A stretch of 28,709 nt of DNA from NCBI GenBank assembly GCA_045809925.1, contig JBJMWX010000072.1, positions 1 to 28,709 on the forward strand. The letters are read 5' to 3'. This document shows, piece by piece, positions 1 to 6,447 of this stretch. The position numbers and the translations under genes are program-made. How positions within the stretch are numbered: position 1 is the stretch's first letter; every line of letters begins with the position of its first letter. Under the pieces are notes generated by a model. That model made no database searches and had not been told where the DNA came from. It saw only the letters and a list, made by a program, of their open reading frames with translations. The DNA is from CADDYX01 sp045809925. Its GTDB lineage: Bacteria > Verrucomicrobiota > Verrucomicrobiia > Chthoniobacterales > UBA10450.

Positions 1-1237
1 CGTTCTCGAGGAAGTGCCATCCTTTGCGTTCCGCGTAGTAAAAGATGGTCGGGTCCCCGTCGTCTGCCGCTATGAGTAGCGCGCCCGGCGGCGCCGTTCG
101 TTTGAGCAGCAAGCCGACATCCCGCAGCGATGTCGCAGCCGGCCGAAGAAATGGCCGCGTCCCGAAGAACGCAGCCCCGAGAAAGATTGCCACGATGGAG
201 GCGTCCGCGAGCATTCGCCGTACCCCCGGCCGCCGCGCGATCCATTCACAAGCGCAGCCGGCAAACACCGCCGCGATCGGGACGAGCGGTAGCTGATACC
301 ACTGGTGCCGATTCCCCCAACCGGCCGCAACAATGAAGATCAACATCGCGGCCAGCCACCAGTGAAACGCGAAGCGGTACTTTGATTGCGGCAGAACGAA
401 CATGCCGCCGAGCGCGAGAACCGTTAAGGGAATCGTAAGACTCGAGACGGCTGTCTGCCGGGCGATCCGCGCGTACCAGCTCGGGTTTTCGATCGTAAAG
501 CCGCCGGCGCCGAAAAAATGGTGGGGATAGAACCGGGTGGCGATCTGATGCGCATGCCAGTACCACAGCACCGACGGCACAAGTGCGATCACGGCGAAGA
601 GCCAGAGCCACGGCTGAGTAAATGTCGCTCGTCCAAACCGTTGCCAGGCGAAGCAGAACAAGGGTGCGCCGATCAACGCGGTGGGAATCTTGATGAGCAG
701 CGCCGCTGAAATCACAAGGGCCGAGATAAAGAAGAACGACCGGCGCTGCGCTTCGAGCCAGTGAAGAAAGAAATAAAGGCCGATGATCGCGAGGCTCAGC
801 GACGGAATATCCGGCATGAAGGCGCGGCTGGCCGCGATCGAGAGCGGAGCGAAGCTGTAGAAAAACGCGGCCCAGACAGAAACGCGTTTGTCGAAAACAT
901 CCCGGACGAGAAGAAAGAAGAATGGCAGACCGATCGCGAAAAATAGAACGCTTTCGCCGCGGCCGACCCATTCGCGCACGCCGGCGAGTTTGTAGATCGT
1001 GGCGGCGGCGAACGGCAGAATTGGGAACTCGGTCCCGACGTAACCGGTCGCGTCGCCGCCCCAGTCGATTTGGGGATAGGCGAACCGGAAGCCATTCGCG
1101 AAATAGTTCCGCGCGATCGCGGCGACGTCGCTTTGCCGCCAGCTCCATTCATCAATGAACGGCTGGTTGATAGCAATCAGCCGCACTGCGACCGCGCCGA
1201 GTGCGATGAACAGAACGATCCGGTATCGGCGCCACAC
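1..1237 (-). CDS. GT-C (PMT/ArnT-like, family 39-type) membrane glycosyltransferase, C-terminus cut by window edge
   Basis: The minus strand has an open frame from about 1255 to the left edge that reads as a polytopic membrane protein. It begins with basic residues and a signal-anchor helix (IVLFIALGAVAVRLIAI). Next comes the luminal-type motif QPFIDEWSWRQSD, which resembles the first-loop acidic motif of dolichyl-phosphate-mannose or undecaprenyl-phosphate sugar transferases. Several hydrophobic helices follow, including FFAIGLPFFFLLV and FFFISALVISAALL, and a GNRHQWYQLPL loop. Family members move a sugar from a polyprenyl-phosphate donor to protein or lipid on the outer face of the inner membrane. 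No ATG starts the frame: GTG at 1237 or TTG at 1255 are the candidates, and an in-frame stop lies just upstream. About 410 residues are visible; the rest lies outside. Donor and acceptor cannot be told. The class is secure, the substrate is not. Confidence 0.8.
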   Translation of the reverse strand, partial: MWRRYRIVLFIALGAVAVRLIAINQPFIDEWSWRQSDVAAIARNYFANGFRFAYPQIDWGGDATGYVGTEFPILPFAAATIYKLAGVREWVGRGESVLFFAIGLPFFFLLVRDVFDKRVSVWAAFFYSFAPLSIAASRAFMPDIPSLSLAIIGLYFFLHWLEAQRRSFFFISALVISAALLIKIPTALIGAPLFCFAWQRFGRATFTQPWLWLFAVIALVPSVLWYWHAHQIATRFYPHHFFGAGGFTIENPSWYARIARQTAVSSLTIPLTVLALGGMFVLPQSKYRFAFHWWLAAMLIFIVAAGWGNRHQWYQLPLVPIAAVFAGCACEWIARRPGVRRMLADASIVAIFLGAAFFGTRPFLRPAATSLRDVGLLLKRTAPPGALLIAADDGDPTIFYYAERKGWHFLEN

Positions 1238-1284
1238 GCGCTCGCGTCTTGACAAACGGTCTCGGAGAAGTCAATCCGGTACCG

Positions 1285-1818
1285 GTGCGCGCTGTTGCTT
1301 CTACCTTGCTGCTCGTCGGTTTCGTGTTTAGTGCCTGCGACCTCGTCGCGCAGGACGAGCCGAAGCTCGTGCCAGACACCGTTAGCTTCGAGAAGCTGTT
1401 GCCAATCCTGCCGGAGGCGCCGACTGGGTGGACGGCCGAAAAGCCGGAAGGTTCAACAACCGATGCTGCCGGCGCGAAAATCACCACTGTTCATCGCGAT
1501 TACAAAAAGGGCGATGCGGACAACGTTCCGACGACGTCCATCAGTATCATCGACGCGGCGGCTAATCCGGAGATGGTCTCGGCGACGACGTCCAATTGGA
1601 ACTTTACCCAGACGACCACTGAGGGTTACGCGAAATCGCTCAATGTCGACGGGCAGCCGGGGTTCGAGACGTACGAAAACGAGGGGAAACACGGCAGCCT
1701 CTGGTTGCTCGTGGAGAAGCGCTACCTGCTCCAGATCGATCTGAACGGACAAGAGGCCAAAGAGCTTCAGGAATGGCTCAAGCGCGTCGACCTGAAGAAG
1801 CTCGCCGCAGTCAAGTAG
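1285..1818 (+). CDS. Secreted or lipid-anchored protein of unknown function
   Basis: The frame encodes about 177 residues from GTG 1285. A longer form from TTG 1249 is possible but would nearly abut or overlap the divergent glycosyltransferase. The N-terminus (VRAVASTLLLVGFVFSACD) is a good export signal. The FSAC ending could be a weak lipobox, though phenylalanine at -3 is not canonical. The mature part is hydrophilic and mixed alpha/beta. It contains an LPEAPTGWTAEKPEG segment and a late LVEKRYLLQIDLNGQ strand followed by a basic helix. A GGAG at 1264-1267 lies rather far upstream. I do not recognise a named domain; proteins with an L-P-x-x-P-x-G-W opening after a signal peptide are usually annotated as hypothetical. 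The stop codon is followed at once by a REP-like region. No function is assigned. Confidence 0.7.
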   Translation: MRAVASTLLLVGFVFSACDLVAQDEPKLVPDTVSFEKLLPILPEAPTGWTAEKPEGSTTDAAGAKITTVHRDYKKGDADNVPTTSISIIDAAANPEMVSATTSNWNFTQTTTEGYAKSLNVDGQPGFETYENEGKHGSLWLLVEKRYLLQIDLNGQEAKELQEWLKRVDLKKLAAVK

Positions 1819-1823
1819 CACCG

Positions 1824-1885
1824 GTAGCCGCGGCCCTCTTGCGATCTCTCTTGAGCGCAGCTGTAGCGGCGGCCTCCGGCCGTCG
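1824..1885 (+). repeat. REP-like element(s) with GTAG head
   Basis: GTAG at 1863-1866 is directly followed by a hairpin with 8-bp arms (CGGCGGCC at 1867-1874, GGCCGTCG at 1878-1885, one mismatch) and a TCC loop. A second GTAG at 1824-1827 runs into the palindrome GCCGCGGC (1827-1834). The GTAG-plus-hairpin plan matches the units at 18232-18309 and fits the general architecture of bacterial REP sequences. No T-run follows, so this is not a classical terminator. Confidence 0.55.
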
Positions 1886-1938
1886 ATGATCGCTTCGATC
1901 CGCGCGAAGCCACGCGCCTCAAGGCCTTTTCGCCTGTT

Positions 1939-1963
1939 GTCATTCCGAGCGAAGTCGACGAAT
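1939..1963 (+). repeat. Dispersed 25-nt intergenic repeat, copy 1
   Basis: This 25-nt stretch, beginning GTCATTCCGAGCG and ending GACGAAT, matches the minus-strand copy at 12648-12672 at 21 of 25 positions by eye. Both copies are intergenic. Sequences of this kind (GTCATTCCGAGC...) recur between genes in several phyla. It lies in the leader region of thrS. Confidence 0.45.
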
Positions 1964-2044
1964 GGAGCCGTCGGGCAGCGCACGACATGGACAAAGCCCG
2001 AAGGGTGAGCGATTGGGAAAATCGCGAATCAATCTGCCCCGCCG

Positions 2045-4123
2045 ATGCACGACGAAACCTCAGCCGCTGAAGACATTGCCGCCGCCGACGTGCCGCATGC
2101 CCACGAGGGTGCTCCCATGACCGAACTGGAGCGCATCCGCCATTCGTGCGCGCATGTCCTTGCGACTGGAATCCTGCGGATCTGGCCGGAGGCGCAGTTC
2201 GCCGCCGGTCCGCCGGTTGAGAACGGCTTCTATTACGATGTCGAGCTACCGCACCGCATCTCGCCCGATGACTTTGAGAAGATCGAGGCGGAGATGAAGA
2301 AGGAGATCAAGGCCAACCACACGTTTGAGCGGAGTGTCGTTTCCCGCGACGAAGCCCTGGAACTGGCGCGCCGCGGTACCCTTGCCGCGCTGGGCCCGAG
2401 AGCCGAGCCGTCCAGGTTCAAGCTGGACATCATTGGGAACATCCCGCCCGACGAAGAGATCTCGCTCTACCGCAACGGCGACTTTCTCGACCTGTGCGCG
2501 GGGCCACACGTCATGCGCACCGGCAACATCGGTGCGTTCCGGCTCACGAATGTCGCTAGCGCCTACTACAAAGGCGACGAACGCAACCCGCAGCTCCAGC
2601 GCATCTACGGCACCGCTTTCAAGAACAAGACCCAGCTCGACGAATACTTCGCCATGCTGGAGGAAGCCAAGAAGCGCGACCACCGAAAGCTCGGCAAGGA
2701 GCTCGAGCTCTTCACCTTCGACGAAGATGTTGGCCCTGGCCTGCCCCTGTGGCTGCCGCGCGGTACTGCCATCATCGAGGAGCTTGAGAAGCTGGCGAAG
2801 GAAACAGAGTTCGCCGCCGGTTATCAACGGGTGCGGACGACCAACCTGGCCAGAGAGAGCTTGTACCAAAAGAGCGGCCATCTCCCGTACTACGCCGAAT
2901 CGATGTTCCCGCCGATGGAACTTAATGAGCACAAGGACGAGATGACGCTTCTTGAAGGGCGAATGGTCTCGGCCCGGGCTCTCCTCGAAGATCATCTGAC
3001 TTCGAGCGGGGTCGACGTAGGGAGCTTCAATGATGTTCAGTTCGAACAGGCAGTGAACGCAGCGATGCAGGCCGGTAACATTCCGCGCGATGTGGCCGAA
3101 GCTTTCGAAGAAAAGAACCGCTGCCAGACCCGCCTCGTGTTCCTGAATCAACAGCCGCGTCGCTACTACCTCAAGGCGATGAACTGTCCCCATCACCACA
3201 AGCTTTTTGATGCACTTCCGCGCAGCTATCGGGATCTCCCTCTGCGGCTCGCCGAGTATGGCACCTGTCATCGTTACGAGCAGAGCGGTGAGCTATTCGG
3301 CCTGATGCGCGTTCGCTCGCTCCAGATGAACGACGCGCATCTCTACATGACGCCGGAGCAGTTCGAGACCGAGTTCAACGCGGTTAACGAGATGTATCTT
3401 AACTACTTTAAGCTTTTCGGGATTGAGAAATACCTGATGCGTTTCTCTACTCATGACCCGGCCAAGCTAGGCCAGAAGTTCGTCGATGAGCCGGAGCTAT
3501 GGAAGCAAACCGAGGACATGACGCGCCGGGTACTCAAGAACTCCGGGATCAACTACGTGGAAGTGCCTAACGAGGCCGCCTTCTACGGCCCTAAGATCGA
3601 CGTCCAGGTCTGGAGCGTGATCGGTCGCGAGTTTACCATCGCCACTAACCAAGTTGATTTCGCACAGCCGCGCCGGTTCGATCTTCGTTACAAGGACCGC
3701 GATAACACCGAGAAGGTCCCGCTCTGCATTCACCGCGCCCCTCTCGGCACGCACGAGCGCTTCGTCGGCTTCCTTATCGAACATTACGCCGGTAACTTCC
3801 CGCTTTGGCTTAACCCCGAACAGGTCCGCATTCTGCCAATCGGTGACGAGCCGCAGCTACTGGACTACTCCAGAGCGATATTTAACGAGCTTAGGTCAAA
3901 GCTGGTCCGCGCCGAGATCGACGAATCAACCGATAAGATCAACGGCAAGATCCAGCGGGCCGAACAAATGAAAGTCCACACCATGCTCGTCATCGGGAGG
4001 CGCGACATGGAAGCGAACGCCGTCAGTGTTCGCGTCCACGGCAAAGGCAACCTCGGTGCTAAGCCGCGCGATGAACTGATCACTGATCTACTCACGAGGA
4101 TTCGTAAGCGACACGCAGCATAG
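2045..4123 (+). CDS. thrS: Threonyl-tRNA synthetase (TGS-less, with catalytic-domain insertion)
   Basis: This cytosolic enzyme charges tRNA-Thr with threonine using ATP. The usual N-terminal TGS domain is absent. After about 27 residues the protein enters the editing domain, with zinc/editing residues H33 and H37 (HSCAH) and C151/H155 (CAGPH). The class II core follows: MNCPHHH (379-385), RYEQSGELFGLMRVR (410-424), NDAH (429-432) and FYGPKID (513-519). The expected zinc ligands C381, H432 and H563 are present. The anticodon-binding domain fills about 593-690. About 70-75 residues (roughly 295-370) are inserted before MNCP. The segment GREFTIATNQVDFAQP departs from the usual GTIQxD form. ATG 2045 gives 692 residues but lacks an SD; ATG 2117 (MTELERIRHS) has GAGGG seven bases upstream and may be the true start. 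The next gene, recQ, follows a hairpin. Confidence 0.95.
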   Translation: MHDETSAAEDIAAADVPHAHEGAPMTELERIRHSCAHVLATGILRIWPEAQFAAGPPVENGFYYDVELPHRISPDDFEKIEAEMKKEIKANHTFERSVVSRDEALELARRGTLAALGPRAEPSRFKLDIIGNIPPDEEISLYRNGDFLDLCAGPHVMRTGNIGAFRLTNVASAYYKGDERNPQLQRIYGTAFKNKTQLDEYFAMLEEAKKRDHRKLGKELELFTFDEDVGPGLPLWLPRGTAIIEELEKLAKETEFAAGYQRVRTTNLARESLYQKSGHLPYYAESMFPPMELNEHKDEMTLLEGRMVSARALLEDHLTSSGVDVGSFNDVQFEQAVNAAMQAGNIPRDVAEAFEEKNRCQTRLVFLNQQPRRYYLKAMNCPHHHKLFDALPRSYRDLPLRLAEYGTCHRYEQSGELFGLMRVRSLQMNDAHLYMTPEQFETEFNAVNEMYLNYFKLFGIEKYLMRFSTHDPAKLGQKFVDEPELWKQTEDMTRRVLKNSGINYVEVPNEAAFYGPKIDVQVWSVIGREFTIATNQVDFAQPRRFDLRYKDRDNTEKVPLCIHRAPLGTHERFVGFLIEHYAGNFPLWLNPEQVRILPIGDEPQLLDYSRAIFNELRSKLVRAEIDESTDKINGKIQRAEQMKVHTMLVIGRRDMEANAVSVRVHGKGNLGAKPRDELITDLLTRIRKRHAA

Positions 4124-4130
4124 TTCAAGA

Positions 4131-4174
4131 CTGCTTCGGCGTGACGTTTATGAAGCCGCCGAAGTAGCGTTTTC
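4131..4174 (+). terminator. Terminator-like hairpin after thrS
   Basis: The arms CTGCTTCGGCG (4131-4141) and CGCCGAAGTAG (4157-4167) pair over 11 bp including one G-U pair, around a 15-nt loop. CGTTTTCTG follows. The T-run is short (4170-4173), so termination is probably partial. The structure ends just before the recQ ATG at 4177 and so also lies in the recQ leader. Confidence 0.5.
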
Positions 4175-4176
4175 TG

Positions 4177-6051
4177 ATGGGACCTGATCTCGAAGCTGGG
4201 CTGAAGCAGCATTTCGGCTACGACGAGTTTCGGCCGTTGCAGCGCGAGATCATTACGGATGCGCTGAACGGGCGGGATGTGTTCGCGCTGCTGCCGACCG
4301 GCGGTGGCAAGTCGCTTTGCTTTCAGTTGCCAGCGGTCTTGCGCGACGGGCTCACGATCGTCGTTTCGCCATTGATCGCGCTAATGAAGGATCAGGTCGA
4401 TGGGCTGCGGACGAGCGGGATCGCGGCGACCTTCCTCAACTCGACGCTCGATGAAAGTGAAGCAAAGGCGCGCTGGCGCGGGCTGCATCGCGCCGAGTAT
4501 CGGCTCCTTTATGTGGCCCCGGAGCGGCTGATGCTGGAGGGCTTTCTCGAGAAAGCTCTGAACTGGAATATTGCGCAGTTCGCTATCGATGAGGCGCACT
4601 GCATCAGCGAGTGGGGCCATGATTTTCGGCCGGAATACCGCGAACTGAAAAAGCTGCGGACGCAGTTTCCCGATGTGCCGATGATGGCGCTGACCGCGAC
4701 CGCAACTGAGCGGGTCCGCGACGATATCGTCAGGCAGCTGAAGCTGCGGGATACGCAGTGTTATGTTGCTAGTTTCAACCGGCCGAACCTGACCTACCGC
4801 GTCGCGCCGAAGACCTCAGCTTATCAGCAAACGCTCGAGTTCATCCGCGCGCGCTCTGGCGAGAGCGGCATTGTTTATTGCGCGAGCCGCAAGACCGCCG
4901 AGGCGGTCGCCGAGAAGCTGCAGCGCGACGGCATTCCGGCGAAACCGTATCATGCCGGCATGGAAGGCAAGGACCGGGCAAAAAACCAGGAAGCTTTCCT
5001 GCGCGACGACGTCCGCGTGATCACGGCCACGATTGCTTTCGGAATGGGTATCAACAAACCGAACGTGAGGTTTGTGGTGCATTACGATCTGCCCAAGAAC
5101 ATTGAAGGCTATTACCAGGAGACCGGGCGAGCCGGGCGCGATGGGCTGCCGAGCGAATGCCTGCTCCTCTTCAGCGCCGGCGATGTCGCCAAACAGATTC
5201 GATTTCTCGAGGAGAAATCGGATCGCGAAGCCGATATCGCCCGTGCCCAGCTGCGCGAAATGGTTGCCTACGCGGAGACGCGCGCATGTCGCCGCGCGAC
5301 ACTGCTGAAGTATTTCGGGGAGGATTACCCGCCGGCGGACCGGGAGAGCGACGGCGCGACAGGTAGACCCCCGCTTCAGGTGTCGTGTGAGAGCTGTGAT
5401 AACTGCCTGGAGCCGCGCGAGACGTTCGATGGCACAATCGCGGCGCAGAAATTTCTCTCCTGTGTCTACCGTATCCGGCAGAAGAGCGGGTTCAGCTTCG
5501 GCATGAACCACGTCATCGAAGTGCTCACGGGCGGCGAGACTGACGCCGTCCGAACCCGCGGTCATGACCAGCTCTCGACCTACGGCATCGGCAAGGAACT
5601 GAAGCGGCAGGAGTGGCAGGCGATCGGACGCGAGCTGGTCCGGCTCGGCTTGATCGCAGTGGCCCCGGGGAAATTCTCGACCGTCGAGCTCACATCGGCC
5701 GGTCTTGTGGCGCTGAAGAGCCGCACGACAGTCACATTGACGAAACTGGCCGAGGTCCGTGAAAAACCGCGCCGCAAACGGGCGGGAGAGATCGAATGCG
5801 ACGAGGTGCTGTTCGACCGGCTGCGCGCCTTCCGCCGCGACATCGCCGACGGGAGGAATGTTCCCGCCTACATCATTTTTTCAGACGCGTCGCTGCGCGA
5901 GATGGCACGACAACAGCCGACCCGGCTGGGCGACTTCTCAAAAATCCCCGGCGTCGGCGAGCAGAAGCTAAAGAATTTCGGCGAGGCTTTTGTCCGGGAA
6001 ATTGCCGCCTACGTCGCCGAAACCGCGAACCTCGCCGGGAAAATCCCGTAG
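4177..6051 (+). CDS. recQ: ATP-dependent DNA helicase RecQ
   Basis: RecQ is a 3'-5' DNA helicase that unwinds recombination and repair intermediates. The protein has 624 residues, close to the family norm. Visible motifs include the aromatic-side motif FRPLQ (18-22), Walker A TGGGKS (41-46), DEAH box (138-141), ALTATAT (171-177) and the arginine-finger motif QETGRAGRDG (314-323). Zinc-binding cysteines are C371, C404, C407 and C410. A winged-helix RQC region follows (about 415-520), then a C-terminal HRDC domain (about 545-615, ending near GVGEQKLKNFGE). The first and second zinc cysteines are 33 residues apart instead of about 17 in E. coli, because of an extra hydrophilic loop (about 385-403). 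The start ATG has no clear SD and sits right after the thrS hairpin. The TAG stop forms part of a GTAG-headed hairpin. Identification is secure. Confidence 0.97.
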   Translation: MGPDLEAGLKQHFGYDEFRPLQREIITDALNGRDVFALLPTGGGKSLCFQLPAVLRDGLTIVVSPLIALMKDQVDGLRTSGIAATFLNSTLDESEAKARWRGLHRAEYRLLYVAPERLMLEGFLEKALNWNIAQFAIDEAHCISEWGHDFRPEYRELKKLRTQFPDVPMMALTATATERVRDDIVRQLKLRDTQCYVASFNRPNLTYRVAPKTSAYQQTLEFIRARSGESGIVYCASRKTAEAVAEKLQRDGIPAKPYHAGMEGKDRAKNQEAFLRDDVRVITATIAFGMGINKPNVRFVVHYDLPKNIEGYYQETGRAGRDGLPSECLLLFSAGDVAKQIRFLEEKSDREADIARAQLREMVAYAETRACRRATLLKYFGEDYPPADRESDGATGRPPLQVSCESCDNCLEPRETFDGTIAAQKFLSCVYRIRQKSGFSFGMNHVIEVLTGGETDAVRTRGHDQLSTYGIGKELKRQEWQAIGRELVRLGLIAVAPGKFSTVELTSAGLVALKSRTTVTLTKLAEVREKPRRKRAGEIECDEVLFDRLRAFRRDIADGRNVPAYIIFSDASLREMARQQPTRLGDFSKIPGVGEQKLKNFGEAFVREIAAYVAETANLAGKIP

Positions 6052-6070
6052 GGTGCGCTGTCTCAGCGCA
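6048..6070 (+). repeat. REP-like hairpin fused to the recQ stop codon
   Basis: GTAG (6048-6051) contains the recQ TAG stop. After GG comes a perfect 7-bp hairpin, TGCGCTG (6054-6060), loop TCT, CAGCGCA (6064-6070). It lies between convergent recQ and the DUF3008 gene and could protect 3' ends. There is no T-run. Confidence 0.45.
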
Positions 6071-6117
6071 GGTTTCGCGGGCCGGGAAGAAATTCCGTTG
6101 AGGACAGCGGCGATGTC

Positions 6118-6342
6118 TTAATGCTTTTTCTTCGACGAGCTCTTCTTCGATGACTTCGATTTGCGAGCGCGGGTTGGCTTACCTTTGCGCTTCGTCTTCG
6201 CCATTTTCCTGAGCTCGCTCTCGCTCATCGATTTGGCCATGCTCTTAGATGCCCCGCGAAGTGAGCTCTTCGACTTCTTGCCGCGTTTCGCGGCCAGCGC
6301 GGCGCCGGCCGCCATCTGCTGTTTCTTCGATTTTGCTGGCAT
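6118..6342 (-). CDS. DUF3008 family small basic protein
   Basis: From ATG 6342 the gene encodes 74 residues. The start MPAKSKKQQMAAGAALAAKRG followed by LRGASKSMAKSMSE and KRKGKP matches the DUF3008 family of small cytosolic proteins of unknown role. The C-terminus carries an extra tail of about 18 residues made almost only of Lys, Ser and Arg, with repeated KSS/SKK steps. It resembles basic nucleic-acid-binding tails. The frame extends upstream to 6465 but that part lacks family resemblance, so the internal ATG is preferred. It is convergent with recQ and divergent from the OPT gene. The family call is good; DNA or RNA binding is only a guess from charge. Confidence 0.8.
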   Translation of the reverse strand: MPAKSKKQQMAAGAALAAKRGKKSKSSLRGASKSMAKSMSESELRKMAKTKRKGKPTRARKSKSSKKSSSKKKH

Positions 6343-6412
6343 ACTTAAGTTTCGCACGCGCAGATTGATTTGGCCGTGCAAGGGGATGGACACGCGCTTG
6401 GCAGACATGCAC

Positions 6413-6426
6413 AATGCGCGCGCATT
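6413..6426. promoter_or_regulatory. 14-bp perfect palindrome upstream of OPT gene (possible operator)
   Basis: AATGCGCGCGCATT is its own reverse complement and lies 21 bp before the GTG start at 6448, in the 105-bp gap between divergent genes. A TTGGCA (6398-6403) lies 17 bp before CGCATT (6421-6426), a weak promoter-like pair that the palindrome would overlap. A GAGGT at 6434-6438 is the likely SD for the GTG. The regulatory role is inferred only from symmetry and position. Confidence 0.3.
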
Positions 6427-6447
6427 CCGATTTGAGGTAGACGCATC

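Noticed and set aside
246..1148. A 300-residue minus-strand open frame
   Set aside because: It is arginine-rich and has no membrane or domain character. Another frame of the same strand encodes the glycosyltransferase.
2009..2025. A small hairpin (GCGATT, loop, AATCGC) before thrS as a tRNA-mimic operator like that of E. coli thrS
   Set aside because: Only 6 bp of stem and no tRNA-Thr anticodon-like loop; not enough to propose autoregulation.
2246..3271. A 341-residue minus-strand open frame
   Set aside because: It is antisense to thrS, whose motifs are intact on the plus strand.
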